This document shows, piece after piece, positions 7,497 to 16,567 of a stretch of DNA of 64,000 nucleotides. The notes below the pieces were generated by a model. That model worked only from the letters and a program-made list of their open reading frames with translations. It had not been told where the DNA came from and did not search any database. The DNA is from Paenibacillus sp. FJAT-29882. Lineage in GTDB: Bacteria > Bacillota > Bacilli > Bacillales > DSM-1321. The first letter of the stretch is position 1; every line of letters begins with the position of its first letter. The stretch covers positions 949,854 through 1,013,853 of the forward strand of contig NZ_LMVB01000001.1 in NCBI RefSeq assembly GCF_001510645.1, in the 5' to 3' direction. The position numbers and the translations under genes are program-made.

Positions 7497-8690
7497 ATGA
7501 AAAGAAACCGATCAGGCGGAATAATCACAGTTGTCCACGGAGCTACCATTATAAAAGGGTTTTTGTCCGTTCTCGTCATGATGGTTTTGCTATTTTCAAT
7601 AATTGGAGTCATGACTTCTTTACGTCCTGAATATCGGCTATCCTCGGAGTCTGTGAATGCAATGACCGATCAAATTTCAGGGAAAATGTTGTATTCATTA
7701 CTAGCAAATGAAAATCATTATTTTTTTTCAGCATTACCTGAAGGGAAGTCAAGTTCGAATATCACGCAGCAAATATTAAAACTATCAGCGAATATATCTT
7801 TAGATGATCCGCGTAGCCTTCTAGGTCGAGAGCTTCCAGGGTTTTCGATTTTTGATAGCGAGATTTTGGTAGCAGGTGAAGGGACAAATTATACGAATAT
7901 GCCGTATGAATCCTCGCCACCGAATGACGTTCTAAATGATGAACGAGAAGCATCGATACAGAATTTAGATGGAATCGTTGAACCGGCAAAAGAGCCTGTA
8001 AAAACACCTGCAATGACGACAGATGGAAAAAAGGTCGTCTATATTTACCATTCTCATAATCGAGAATCGTTTTTACCATACTTAAAAGATGTTACTGCTC
8101 CGAATTTAGCCTATCATTCACAAATCAACATAACGAAGCTTGGTTTGAAACTGCTTCAGGATTTAGAAAGTAAAGGAATCGGTTCTTCTCTTGAAAAAAC
8201 AGATGTACAGGCTAACCTTAATAAAAAAGGGCTAAAATATACAAAGTCCTACCAGGAATCACGCTCGATTGCTGTAAGTGCGATGGATAATAATCGTGAT
8301 TTAGATTATTTAATTGATATTCATCGTGATTCTAAAAGAAAAAAGAATACAACTATTACGATTAATGGGAAACAATATGCCAAAATTGCCTTTGTCATCG
8401 GTTCGAATAATCCGAATCCTGAGAAAAATATTGCGTTAGCTACAAAGCTTCATCATGCCATTGAGAAAAAGTATCCTGGATTATCAAGGGGAGTTTTGAA
8501 ACAAGGTGGCAAAGGGAACAATGGTGTCTACAATCAAGATCTCTCTGGGAATGCGATGTTACTTGAAGTGGGTGGTGTTGACAATACATTTGAAGAAATG
8601 TATTTAACCATTGATGCATTTGCCAATGTTTTTAGTGAATTTTACTGGGATGCGAAGGAAGTTAATGTACCGGTTACGGAGAAAAAGTAA
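7497..8690 (+). CDS. spoIIP: Stage II sporulation protein P, peptidoglycan hydrolase
   Basis: A 397-residue SpoIIP. One N-terminal transmembrane helix (about residues 20-42, IIKGFLSVLVMMVLLFSIIG) is followed by an extracytoplasmic linker and the amidase/endopeptidase domain. That domain carries YHSHNRESF near residue 182, IDIHRDS near 276 and LLEVGGVDN near 357; the His and Glu of these motifs are the known zinc ligands and catalytic residues. With SpoIID and SpoIIM it thins septal peptidoglycan and drives engulfment in the mother cell. It follows gpr and is followed by yqxA after 18 nt. Confidence 0.96.
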   Translation: MKRNRSGGIITVVHGATIIKGFLSVLVMMVLLFSIIGVMTSLRPEYRLSSESVNAMTDQISGKMLYSLLANENHYFFSALPEGKSSSNITQQILKLSANISLDDPRSLLGRELPGFSIFDSEILVAGEGTNYTNMPYESSPPNDVLNDEREASIQNLDGIVEPAKEPVKTPAMTTDGKKVVYIYHSHNRESFLPYLKDVTAPNLAYHSQINITKLGLKLLQDLESKGIGSSLEKTDVQANLNKKGLKYTKSYQESRSIAVSAMDNNRDLDYLIDIHRDSKRKKNTTITINGKQYAKIAFVIGSNNPNPEKNIALATKLHHAIEKKYPGLSRGVLKQGGKGNNGVYNQDLSGNAMLLEVGGVDNTFEEMYLTIDAFANVFSEFYWDAKEVNVPVTEKK

Positions 8691-8708
8691 TAGGAAGGAG
8701 TGCCATTT

Positions 8709-9041
8709 GTGCTTCGATTTTCTTTTAAATGTTTCTTAATTGTCCTAGTTTTGTTCTTCGGAGTGTTGCTCGGGATGCAACAAGCGAATACGGGAATGAA
8801 AAAAATGAAAGGCTATAATGACCCTTCTTTCTATAATGCTTTCACGGTTACAGAGTCAGATGAAGGAGACATTCATGCGTCCATTCTTGGAGAAACAGTT
8901 ACAAGTCATGATTTAGCTAAGAAAAAAGAAAAGCTTGAAGAAATGAAAGCCTATAATTTTTTCTCATCAGTAGGGAAGGGGATGAGTGAGGCTGTTTCTA
9001 GTGTTTTTAAAAAAGCGTTTCAATTCATCTCGGATCTCTAG
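8709..9041 (+). CDS. yqxA: YqxA family protein
   Basis: A 110-residue protein with an N-terminal membrane helix (about residues 4-24, FKCFLIVLVLFFGVLLGMQQ) and a short charged outer domain. Sequence and position after spoIIP match B. subtilis YqxA, a protein of unknown function. Start GTG 8709 is chosen because AGGAAGGAG ends 8 nt upstream; the earlier GTG at 8700 overlaps that site. It is probably co-transcribed with spoIIP, which suggests a sporulation role, but this is inference from context. Confidence 0.85.
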   Translation: MLRFSFKCFLIVLVLFFGVLLGMQQANTGMKKMKGYNDPSFYNAFTVTESDEGDIHASILGETVTSHDLAKKKEKLEEMKAYNFFSSVGKGMSEAVSSVFKKAFQFISDL

Positions 9042-9055
9042 ATAAATTGTATAGG

Positions 9056-9104
9056 GCCTCGCACTTTAAATTCAGTATGCTTTAAAGTGCGAGGTCTCTT
9101 TGTG
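9056..9104 (+). terminator. Hairpin after yqxA, related to repeat family A
   Basis: CCTCGCACTTTAAA and TTTAAAGTGCGAGG form a perfect 14-bp stem with a 10-nt loop, followed by TCTCTTTG. The left arm and loop (cctcgcactttaaattcagt) resemble the left half of family A copies at 21045 and 39188, so this looks like a shortened A element now placed as the operon terminator. Confidence 0.65.
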
Positions 9105-9120
9105 TCGTACAAAACCTAGC

Positions 9121-9204
9121 AATCGCGCCAGAACTACATTGAATCACTCCAGAATGAAGAGCAATCCCGCCAAAATCCTGTGTAATCAACCCAGAGTGGA
9201 ATAT
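9121..9204. repeat. Four degenerate 21-nt tandem repeats
   Basis: Four consecutive 21-nt units each begin AATC and continue with a C-rich CCAGA/CCAAA-like core: 9121-9141, 9142-9162, 9163-9183 and 9184-9204. Units share the AATC start and CCA core but differ elsewhere. No gene is credible here. A similar array in the reverse sense, with 23-24-nt spacing, is at 55456-55547. Confidence 0.6.
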
Positions 9205-9228
9205 AGTGTAACAAGATCCCAAATCCGT

Positions 9229-9373
9229 GCCTTCCGCTTTTCCAACAGTCCAGCTCCAGCGCCTAGCCCCTCGAGGTCATAAGCCAAGTAAGTGAGATGG
9301 AGAGAAACCCGCTCTCCATCTCACTTACTCGTCTTATGCTTGTCGGGGCTGACCAAGGTGCTTCCGCTTTTCC
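9229..9373 (+). repeat. Repeat family D, copy 1
   Basis: It begins CTTCCGCTTTTCCAACAGTC and ends AAGGTGCTTCCGCTTTTCC. Between these are the fixed arms CTAGCCCCTCGAGGTCATAAG and CTTATGCTTGTCGGGGCTGA split by a variable centre. Here the centre is a perfect 18-bp stem (9287-9304 with 9312-9329) and a 7-nt loop. Sequences with these ends recur in many Bacillaceae genomes as far as I recall. The right end touches the lepA promoter. Confidence 0.8.
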
Positions 9374-9402
9374 TTGAACATTGCTTTTTCTCTTGTTATA
9401 AT
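9374..9402 (+). promoter_or_regulatory. Probable sigma-A promoter of lepA
   Basis: TTGAAC (9374-9379) and TATAAT (9397-9402) with a 17-bp spacer, 42 nt before the lepA start. The -35 box begins one base after the right end of repeat D copy 1. Confidence 0.8.
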
Positions 9403-9443
9403 GTAAAACAGTGTATTTGTGTCGAGAAGTAGGAGTGAACGTG

Positions 9444-11279
9444 ATGAATAGAGAAGAAAAATTAAAAAGACAATCCAAAATTAGAAATTTTTCCATCATT
9501 GCTCATATAGACCATGGGAAATCGACGTTGGCAGATCGTATTTTGGAAAAGACGAATGCCTTGCAGCAACGTGAAATGAAGAGTCAGCTGCTCGATTCGA
9601 TGGATTTAGAGCGTGAGCGTGGAATTACGATTAAATTGAACGCCGTACAATTAAAGTATAATGCGAAGGATGGAGAAGAGTATATTTTCCATTTAATTGA
9701 TACACCGGGGCACGTCGATTTTACATACGAAGTTTCCCGAAGCTTAGCAGCCTGTGAAGGTGCTGTGCTTGTAGTCGATGCCGCGCAAGGAATAGAAGCA
9801 CAGACCCTTGCTAACGTGTATTTGGCATTAGACAATAATCTCGAAATTATTCCTGTTATTAATAAAATTGACCTACCAAGTGCTGATCCTGAACGGGTTA
9901 GAAATGAAATTGAAGAAGTCATTGGCCTGGATGCATCAGATGCGGTTCTTGCTTCTGCAAAAGCTGGTATTGGGATTGAGGATATTTTAGAGCAGGTTGT
10001 TGAACTAGTTCCAGCACCACAAGGAGATCCAGATGCACCGCTTAAAGCGCTGATCTTTGACTCCATCTATGATGCCTACCGCGGCGTTGTTGCTTATATC
10101 CGTGTGATTGACGGTTCAGTAAAAGTCGGCGATCGAGTAAAAATGATGGCGACGGGCAAGGAATTTGATGTAACAGAAGTTGGCGTCTTTTCACCGAAAT
10201 CTCAACTTGTTGATGAACTTAATATTGGAGATGTAGGCTTTTTATCAGCTGCCATTAAACATGTAGGAGATACACGTGTTGGGGATACGATTACGAATGC
10301 TAAGAATGGGGCAACTGAAGCGCTTGCTGGTTACCGTAAACTGAATCCAATGGTGTATTGTGGTCTGTATCCAATTGATTCAGCGAAATTTAACGACTTG
10401 CGTGATGCTCTCGAAAAGCTTGAATTGAATGACTCAGCTTTGCAATTCGAACCTGAGTCGTCTCAAGCCCTCGGATTTGGTTTCCGTTGTGGATTTTTAG
10501 GATTGCTTCACATGGAAATTATTCAAGAGCGTATTGAACGTGAATTTAAAATCGATTTAATTACGACTGCGCCAAGTGTTATCTACGATGTCGTTATGAC
10601 AGACGGTACGCAACTGAAAATCGATAACCCTGCTAATATGCCGGAGGGACAAAAAATCGAACATGTTGAAGAGCCTTATGTAAAAGCGACAATGATGGCA
10701 CCAACTGAATTTGTCGGCGCCATTATGGAGCTTTGTCAAAACAAACGCGGGAATTTCATCGACATGCAGTATTTAGACGAAACACGCGTCAGCATCAATT
10801 ATGAGATTCCACTTTCTGAAATTGTTTATGATTTCTTTGATCAATTGAAATCAAATACAAGAGGCTATGCTTCATTTGATTATGAATTAATCGGATATAA
10901 GCCATCTAAGCTAGTGAAGATGGATATTCTACTAAATGCAGAGACAGTGGATGCATTAAGCTTCATCGTTCACAATGATTTTGCTTATGAACGTGGGAAA
11001 GTCATTGTTGAAAAATTAAAGAAGCTAATCCCTAGACAGCAATTTGAAGTGCCGATACAAGCGGCGATCGGTCAGAAAATTGTCGCTCGTTCTACGATTA
11101 GTGCGATGCGGAAAAACGTTCTGGCAAAATGTTATGGCGGTGACATTTCCCGTAAACGTAAACTTCTTGATAAGCAAAAAGAAGGTAAAAAACGGATGAA
11201 GCAAGTCGGATCTGTTGAAGTACCTCAAGAAGCATTTATGGCTGTACTAAAAATGGATGACACAACGCCAAAAAAATAA
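9444..11279 (+). CDS. lepA: Elongation factor 4 (LepA), ribosome-associated GTPase
   Basis: A 611-residue translational GTPase. The G1 motif AHIDHGKST is at about residues 20-28, DTPGH forms G3 and NKID forms G4. Domains like those of EF-G follow, and the LepA-specific C-terminal domain ends with [34 protein letters not shown] and [19 protein letters not shown]. LepA acts on ribosomes and affects initiation and elongation. Start ATG 9444 has AGGAGTG upstream; 611 residues is normal for the family. It has its own promoter (9374-9402) and terminator and lies upstream of hemW as in B. subtilis. Confidence 0.98.
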   Translation: MNREEKLKRQSKIRNFSIIAHIDHGKSTLADRILEKTNALQQREMKSQLLDSMDLERERGITIKLNAVQLKYNAKDGEEYIFHLIDTPGHVDFTYEVSRSLAACEGAVLVVDAAQGIEAQTLANVYLALDNNLEIIPVINKIDLPSADPERVRNEIEEVIGLDASDAVLASAKAGIGIEDILEQVVELVPAPQGDPDAPLKALIFDSIYDAYRGVVAYIRVIDGSVKVGDRVKMMATGKEFDVTEVGVFSPKSQLVDELNIGDVGFLSAAIKHVGDTRVGDTITNAKNGATEALAGYRKLNPMVYCGLYPIDSAKFNDLRDALEKLELNDSALQFEPESSQALGFGFRCGFLGLLHMEIIQERIEREFKIDLITTAPSVIYDVVMTDGTQLKIDNPANMPEGQKIEHVEEPYVKATMMAPTEFVGAIMELCQNKRGNFIDMQYLDETRVSINYEIPLSEIVYDFFDQLKSNTRGYASFDYELIGYKPSKLVKMDILLNAETVDALSFIVHNDFAYERGKVIVEKLKKLIPRQQFEVPIQAAIGQKIVARSTISAMRKNVLAKCYGGDISRKRKLLDKQKEGKKRMKQVGSVEVPQEAFMAVLKMDDTTPKK

Positions 11280-11284
11280 AGTGA

Positions 11285-11337
11285 GTTTCAAAAAGAGGGT
11301 AGGCCATGGTAATTTCGGTGTCTAGCCTCTTTTTGAT
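11285..11337 (+). terminator. Terminator after lepA
   Basis: CAAAAAGAGG-gta-GGC pairs with GCCTCTTTTTG, followed by ATTTTTT. This is a typical intrinsic terminator between lepA and hemW. Confidence 0.75.
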
Positions 11338-11380
11338 TTTTTACGCAAACAAGGATTACTAACAAAAGGTTGTGAACTAT

Positions 11381-12520
11381 ATGATAAAAAGCGCTTATAT
11401 CCATATCCCGTTTTGTGAGCATATTTGCCACTATTGTGATTTCAATAAAGTATTTTTAAAAGGACAGCCGGTCGATGAATATTTAGTCATGATGAAAAAA
11501 GAAATGCAATTACAGGTGAATAAATATCCAACTGCTGGGCTTGATACGGTTTTTGTTGGTGGTGGAACCCCGACATCATTAGACGAAAAACAGCTCGCGT
11601 TCCTTTGTGATTCAATTTCTGAGTGGATGCCGATGAATGAAGGGGCAGAATATTCCTTTGAAGCAAACCCTGGTGATCTTTCCCATGAAAAATTGGCCAT
11701 CATGTTTCAATCCGGGGTAAATCGGCTTAGTTTTGGGGTACAAAGCTTTAATGATGATTTATTAAAAAGAATTGGTCGAACACACCGAGCAAAAGAAGTG
11801 TATGAAACGATTGAAAAAGCGCAGTCGGTCGGCTTTACGAATATAAGTATTGACTTGATTTATGGACTTCCTGGTCAGACGATGGAAGATTTTCTAGAAA
11901 CGCTTGATGCAGCGCTTGCACTTGATTTGCCGCATTACTCTAGTTATTCGCTGATTGTCGAGCCAAAAACAGTTTTTTATAATTTAATGCAAAAGGGAAA
12001 ACTAAACTTGCCACCTCAGGATCTAGAAGCGCGCATGTATGAGCAGCTCATGGAAACGATGGATAAGCATGGTCTCAATCAATATGAAATCAGCAATTTT
12101 GCAAAACCAGGCTATGAAAGTCGTCATAACCTAACCTATTGGAATAATGATGAGTATTATGGCATCGGCGCTGGGGCTCATGGCTATACGGCGGGTAGAC
12201 GAATCGCTAATCATGGGCCAGTGAAGAAATATATGACACCACTTGTAGATAACGAGCTCCCTGTCCTAGAAAATCATCTTGTCCCCATTCATGAACAAAT
12301 GGAAGAGGAAATGTTTTTGGGGTTAAGAAAAACAGCAGGTGTTTCTTACGCGAAATTTACCGATAAATTTCGGGTGGAAATGACAGATGTTTTTGCGAAA
12401 CCACTCGAAAAACATGTTGGAAAAGGCTTGCTAGAAGAGAAGGATGGGTTTGTGCGATTAACTAAACAAGGCAAACTGCTAGGCAATGAAGTATTCCAGG
12501 AATTCCTTGGTTTAGAATAA
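11381..12520 (+). CDS. hemW: HemW-type radical SAM protein (formerly HemN-like)
   Basis: A 379-residue radical SAM protein. The cluster-binding motif is seen as CEHICHYC (CxxxCxxC) followed by DFNK, with the family segments VFVGGGTPTSLD, GVNRLSFGVQSF and YGLPGQT. The HYCDFNK signature and the absence of HemN-specific features favour HemW, which is thought to bind and deliver heme, over a true oxygen-independent coproporphyrinogen oxidase. The ATG at 11381 is preferred because the family sequence begins there; GTG 11372 is the alternative. The gene lies directly upstream of the hrcA heat-shock operon. Confidence 0.93.
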   Translation: MIKSAYIHIPFCEHICHYCDFNKVFLKGQPVDEYLVMMKKEMQLQVNKYPTAGLDTVFVGGGTPTSLDEKQLAFLCDSISEWMPMNEGAEYSFEANPGDLSHEKLAIMFQSGVNRLSFGVQSFNDDLLKRIGRTHRAKEVYETIEKAQSVGFTNISIDLIYGLPGQTMEDFLETLDAALALDLPHYSSYSLIVEPKTVFYNLMQKGKLNLPPQDLEARMYEQLMETMDKHGLNQYEISNFAKPGYESRHNLTYWNNDEYYGIGAGAHGYTAGRRIANHGPVKKYMTPLVDNELPVLENHLVPIHEQMEEEMFLGLRKTAGVSYAKFTDKFRVEMTDVFAKPLEKHVGKGLLEEKDGFVRLTKQGKLLGNEVFQEFLGLE

Positions 12521-12568
12521 AGATGGGCAATCTCTAAAAAAAATGAAGAAAGTTCTAGGTCTAAACCG

Positions 12569-12597
12569 TTGACATCACTACCGGCATTTGATAATTT
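12569..12597 (+). promoter_or_regulatory. Probable sigma-A promoter of the hrcA operon
   Basis: TTGACA (12569-12574) is followed after 17 bp by TAATTT (12592-12597); GATAAT lies two bases to the left as another reading of the -10. The CIRCE operator starts 10 bp downstream, so bound HrcA would cover the transcription start. Confidence 0.7.
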
Positions 12598-12606
12598 ATT
12601 AGTATA

Positions 12607-12633
12607 TTAGCACTCACGAGGACAGAGTGCTAA
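12607..12633 (+). promoter_or_regulatory. CIRCE operator (HrcA-binding site)
   Basis: TTAGCACTC, nine spacer bases, then GAGTGCTAA: an exact match to the CIRCE consensus. HrcA, encoded just downstream, binds it and represses the hrcA-grpE-dnaK genes until heat shock. Confidence 0.97.
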
Positions 12634-12648
12634 CAGGGGGGATCATAG

Positions 12649-13680
12649 ATGATAACGGATCGTCAATTATTAATCCTTCAAGCCCTTATTGATGATTTTA
12701 TTCGAAATGCCCAACCAATTGGATCGCGGAGTTTGTCGAAAAAAGAAGGAATCGCTTTTAGTTCTGCGACAATCCGGAATGAGATGTCGGATTTAGAAGA
12801 ATTTGGTTTTTTGGAAAAGACACATACCTCATCAGGGAGAATTCCTTCTGAAAAAGGGTATAGATATTATGTCGACCATTTGTTGGCGCCGCAAAGCTTA
12901 AAAACAGATGATCGCCGTATTATTCGCTCGATTTTTGCAGATCGGATTTATGAACTTGAGAAAATCGTTCAAAAATCCGCCAAAATACTCTCAGAGCTAA
13001 CGAACTACACATCGATCGTTTTAGGTCCAAAAGTCAAAGATAACAAGCTGAAGAAGATTCAAATTATCTCTTTAAGTAAGGAAACGGCGATTGCAATTAT
13101 TATTACCGACACTGGACATGTTGAGAATAAGGTCATTTCACTTCCGCCATCTTTTGATATGAATGAAATTGAGAAGATGGCAAATATTTTAAATGATCGT
13201 CTGGTCGGGGTCCCTCTTGCTGAGCTGCGTGATAAGATTTATAAAGAAGTAGCTGTATTGCTTAGTCAGCATATCCATAATTATGGTACGTTAGTGACTT
13301 CTCTTGCAGAAACACTGGATATCGCGAAGCCTCCAAAATTATTTTTTGGTGGCAAAACGAATATGTTGAAACAGCCTGAGTTTCATGATATTGATAAAGT
13401 ATCTTCACTGCTTTCATTGATTGAACAGGAACAAGGCCTTTATGAGATAATGAAACAAAATCCAGCTGGTATTCACGTGAAAATCGGTAGAGAAAATAAC
13501 AATGTTTTGCTTGAAGATTGCAGTTTGATTACCGCTACATATTCGGTCGGGCAACAACAAGTAGGAACGATTGCGATTCTTGGACCGACAAGAATGGAAT
13601 ACTCCCGTGTTATTAGTTTGTTGGAATTCTTCTCAAAAGATATGACAGCCCTTTTAACAAAGCTGTATCAAAATTATTAG
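12649..13680 (+). CDS. hrcA: Heat-inducible transcription repressor HrcA
   Basis: A 343-residue HrcA. The N-terminal winged helix (about residues 1-75) contains [22 protein letters not shown] and [20 protein letters not shown], all family signatures, and the rest is the GAF-like dimerisation domain. It represses class I heat-shock genes by binding CIRCE; GroEL is known to keep it folded. It is the first gene of its operon, so it controls itself through the perfect CIRCE at 12607-12633. Length is normal (B. subtilis HrcA is also 343 residues). Confidence 0.98.
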   Translation: MITDRQLLILQALIDDFIRNAQPIGSRSLSKKEGIAFSSATIRNEMSDLEEFGFLEKTHTSSGRIPSEKGYRYYVDHLLAPQSLKTDDRRIIRSIFADRIYELEKIVQKSAKILSELTNYTSIVLGPKVKDNKLKKIQIISLSKETAIAIIITDTGHVENKVISLPPSFDMNEIEKMANILNDRLVGVPLAELRDKIYKEVAVLLSQHIHNYGTLVTSLAETLDIAKPPKLFFGGKTNMLKQPEFHDIDKVSSLLSLIEQEQGLYEIMKQNPAGIHVKIGRENNNVLLEDCSLITATYSVGQQQVGTIAILGPTRMEYSRVISLLEFFSKDMTALLTKLYQNY

Positions 13681-13775
13681 TAAAGGCAATATTGGGGGAT
13701 GTGCAGGATATGCTGTTCTGCCGTTCTCTAGTATGTCTTACATATATAAAGCACCCATTTTTAGGAGGTGAGATT

Positions 13776-14360
13776 GTGACAGAAGAGAGAAAGAATGAAC
13801 AACCAGTAAACGAAGAAACTGTTGAAGCTATTTTTGCTGAGGAAGATGTTCAAGTTGAGCAGGCAAATGAAGAAGAAGCTGTTGCTCCTATGGATGAACT
13901 TCAAACGGCTACTGCCAAGATTGACGAATTAGAAGCAAAGATAGAAGAAATGGATAATAAATATTTACGTTTACAAGCTGATTTTGATAACTCGAGACGA
14001 CGTGCCAAGCTTGATATGGAAGCGGCATTGAAATATAGAGCGCAAAGCCTTGCTGGCGATTTAATTCAGTCTTTAGATAATTTTGAAAGAGCGATGAAAA
14101 TCGAAAGCGATCATGAAGAAACGAAATCGATGCTTGCCGGAATGGATATGATCTACAAAGGAATTGTAGAAGCGTTGAAAAAAGAAGGCATCGAAGCGAT
14201 TGAATCTGTAGGAAACGAATTTGATCCACATATGCATCAAGCTGTTATGCAAGTACAAGACGATAACGTTGATTCTAATATCATTGTGGAGGAATTCCAA
14301 AAAGGTTATAAATTGAAGGACAGAGTGATTCGTCCGTCGATGGTCAAAGTAAGTGAATAA
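13776..14360 (+). CDS. grpE: Nucleotide exchange factor GrpE
   Basis: A 194-residue GrpE. An acidic, poorly conserved N-terminal tail (about residues 1-50) leads into a long coiled coil ([20 protein letters not shown]). The conserved head follows, with [15 protein letters not shown] and, near the end, [15 protein letters not shown] and [14 protein letters not shown]. GrpE releases ADP from DnaK. The GTG at 13776 has an ideal AGGAGGTGA upstream; a longer frame from 13692 lacks such a site. It lies between hrcA and dnaK in the CIRCE-controlled operon. Confidence 0.97.
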   Translation: MTEERKNEQPVNEETVEAIFAEEDVQVEQANEEEAVAPMDELQTATAKIDELEAKIEEMDNKYLRLQADFDNSRRRAKLDMEAALKYRAQSLAGDLIQSLDNFERAMKIESDHEETKSMLAGMDMIYKGIVEALKKEGIEAIESVGNEFDPHMHQAVMQVQDDNVDSNIIVEEFQKGYKLKDRVIRPSMVKVSE

Positions 14361-14392
14361 ACTACATAATAAATAGCAGGAGGTAAGTGACT

Positions 14393-16225
14393 ATGAGCAA
14401 GATTATTGGTATTGACTTAGGTACAACGAACTCATGTGTATCTGTACTTGAAGGTGGGGAACCAAAGGTAATTCCGAACCCAGAAGGCAATCGTACAACA
14501 CCATCCGTTGTTGCTTTCAAAAATGGTGAAAGACAAGTAGGGGAAGTAGCAAAACGTCAAGCAATCACAAACCCTAACACAATTATCTCTGTTAAACGTC
14601 ATATGGGAACAAATCATAAAGAAACGATTGAAGGGAAAGATTACTCACCTCAAGAAGTTTCAGCGATTATTCTTCAATACTTGAAATCGTATGCGGAAGA
14701 ATATCTTGGCGAAGAAGTAACGAAAGCAGTTATCACAGTTCCAGCATACTTTAATGATGCAGAGCGTCAAGCGACAAAAGACGCTGGTCAAATCGCTGGT
14801 CTTGAAGTAGAGCGTATTATCAACGAACCAACTGCTGCAGCATTAGCTTATGGTTTGGATAAAACAGATCAAGATCAAACCATTCTCGTTTTTGACCTTG
14901 GCGGCGGTACATTTGACGTATCTGTTATGGAATTGGGAGACGGCGTTTTTGAAGTGAAATCAACAGCTGGAGATAACAAACTTGGTGGAGATGATTTCGA
15001 CCAAATGGTTATTGACTATTTAGTAGCTGAATTTAAAAAAGAAAACGGCATTGACCTAGCTAAAGATAAAATGGCGGTACAACGCTTGAAAGATGCTGCT
15101 GAAAAAGCGAAAAAAGATCTTTCTGGTGTTACATCTACTCAAGTATCATTACCATTTATTACGGCTGGAGAAGCAGGTCCACTTCATTTAGATGTTACAT
15201 TAACAAGAGCGAAATTTGATGAAATCACAGCTGGACTTGTAGAACGTACAATGGGACCAACTCGTCAAGCGTTGAAAGATTCAGGACTTTCTGCATCTGA
15301 AATCGATAAAGTGATTCTTGTTGGTGGTTCAACACGTATTCCTGCTGTTGTTGAAGCGATCAAAAAAGAATTAGGTCAAGAACCTTCAAAAGGCGTAAAC
15401 CCTGATGAAGTAGTAGCAATGGGTGCAGCGATTCAAGGTGGCGTTCTGACTGGAGATGTGAAAGACGTTGTTCTACTTGACGTAACTCCACTTTCTCTTG
15501 GTATCGAAACAATGGGCGGAGTATTTACGAAATTGATTGATCGTAATACAACGATTCCTACAAGTAAATCTCAAGTATTCTCAACGGCTGCTGATAATCA
15601 AACAGCTGTAGATATCCATGTTCTTCAAGGTGAACGTCCGATGTCTGCTGATAATAAAACGCTTGGTCGTTTCCAATTAAGCGATATCCCACCAGCACCA
15701 CGTGGAATTCCACAAGTTGAAGTAACATTCGATATCGACAAAAACGGGATTGTAAACGTACGTGCGAAAGACCTTGGCACAAACAAAGAACAAGCAATCA
15801 CAATCAAATCATCTTCAGGTCTATCTGATGAAGAAATCGACCGCATGGTACGTGAAGCGGAAGAAAACGCTGATGCTGATAAACAACGTAAAGAAGAAGT
15901 TGAACTTCGCAACGAAGCCGATCAACTTGTTTTCCAAACGGAAAAAACGTTGAAAGACCTTGAAGGTAAAGTCGATGAAGCGGAAGTTGCGAAAGCAAAC
16001 GAAGCGAAAGACGAACTTAAAGCTGCGATTGAGAAAAACGAATTAGAAGAAATTCGTACGAAAAAAGACGCGCTTAATGAAATCGTTCAAGCTTTATCAA
16101 TGAAGCTTTACGAAGAGGCAGCAAAAGCACAACAAGCTGCTCAAGGTGCAGAAGGCGAAGCACAACCATCAAATGATGATGTAGTAGACGCTGAATTCAC
16201 AGAAGTAGACGACGATAAAAAATAA
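14393..16225 (+). CDS. dnaK: Chaperone DnaK (Hsp70)
   Basis: A 610-residue Hsp70. The nucleotide-binding domain starts [18 protein letters not shown] and contains [38 protein letters not shown] and LVGGSTRIP. The substrate-binding domain (from about residue 385) and helical lid follow, ending in an acidic tail [12 protein letters not shown]. It lacks the short loop insertion in the ATPase domain found in Gram-negative DnaK, as expected for Firmicutes. Start ATG 14393 has AGGAGGTAAGTG upstream. It works with GrpE and DnaJ encoded on either side. A terminator separates it from dnaJ. Confidence 0.99.
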   Translation: MSKIIGIDLGTTNSCVSVLEGGEPKVIPNPEGNRTTPSVVAFKNGERQVGEVAKRQAITNPNTIISVKRHMGTNHKETIEGKDYSPQEVSAIILQYLKSYAEEYLGEEVTKAVITVPAYFNDAERQATKDAGQIAGLEVERIINEPTAAALAYGLDKTDQDQTILVFDLGGGTFDVSVMELGDGVFEVKSTAGDNKLGGDDFDQMVIDYLVAEFKKENGIDLAKDKMAVQRLKDAAEKAKKDLSGVTSTQVSLPFITAGEAGPLHLDVTLTRAKFDEITAGLVERTMGPTRQALKDSGLSASEIDKVILVGGSTRIPAVVEAIKKELGQEPSKGVNPDEVVAMGAAIQGGVLTGDVKDVVLLDVTPLSLGIETMGGVFTKLIDRNTTIPTSKSQVFSTAADNQTAVDIHVLQGERPMSADNKTLGRFQLSDIPPAPRGIPQVEVTFDIDKNGIVNVRAKDLGTNKEQAITIKSSSGLSDEEIDRMVREAEENADADKQRKEEVELRNEADQLVFQTEKTLKDLEGKVDEAEVAKANEAKDELKAAIEKNELEEIRTKKDALNEIVQALSMKLYEEAAKAQQAAQGAEGEAQPSNDDVVDAEFTEVDDDKK

Positions 16226-16270
16226 TACAATGAGATATGGCAATTGATTAGCGAAGAGCCAATTCTCTGA

Positions 16271-16312
16271 AAAAAAGTCAAAGTCAGGTTATCTTGGCTT
16301 TGGCTTTTTTGA
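16271..16312 (+). terminator. Terminator after dnaK
   Basis: AAAAAAGTCAAAGTCAG pairs with TTGGCTTTGGCTTTTTT (two G-U pairs), giving a long stem that ends in a T run. dnaJ beyond it appears to have its own promoter. Confidence 0.8.
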
Positions 16313-16355
16313 GATAAGAAATGGTTGGTGGACTTTAGTCAAAGTTCCATAAATA

Positions 16356-16501
16356 GGCGCTTATGTTTTTCTTATTGTCTAACTACAGCGCCTAGCTCGT
16401 TTTAGAAAAAGTTGATTGCCACAAGATGGCGAAGAGCATGCCATCATGCGTCAATCCTCATTTTCTTCGCGAGCTGCCCAAGGCGCTTGCGTTTTTCTTA
16501 T
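16356..16501 (+). repeat. Repeat family D, copy 2 (diverged)
   Basis: It runs from AGGCGCTTATGTTTTTCTTA to AAGGCGCTTGCGTTTTTCTTA with inner arms CAGCGCCTAGCTCG and CGAGCTGCCCAAGGCG. The centre differs entirely from copy 1, as expected for this family. It sits between the dnaK terminator and the dnaJ promoter. Confidence 0.6.
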
Positions 16502-16530
16502 TGCACTATATCTTCGATGGATGTTAGAAT
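16501..16530 (+). promoter_or_regulatory. Probable promoter of dnaJ-prmA
   Basis: TTGCAC (16501-16506) and TAGAAT (16525-16530) with an 18-bp spacer, 38 nt before the dnaJ start. The -35 box directly follows the right end of repeat D copy 2. Confidence 0.55.
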
Positions 16531-16567
16531 AATCTTTATGTGAAAAGGATCGGGAGTGAGAAAGAGT

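Noticed and set aside
9121-9204. A CRISPR array
   Set aside because: The 21-nt units are contiguous and degenerate, with no identical repeats separated by unique spacers, and no cas genes are near.
9100-9282. A 60-codon open frame after yqxA
   Set aside because: It crosses the 21-nt tandem array and the start of a D repeat, has no ribosome-binding site, and its apparent seven-residue repeats only mirror the DNA periodicity.
9584-10066. Long minus-strand open frames inside lepA, dnaK, tkt and other genes
   Set aside because: They are low-complexity antisense shadows of well-conserved coding sequence, with no initiation signals of their own.
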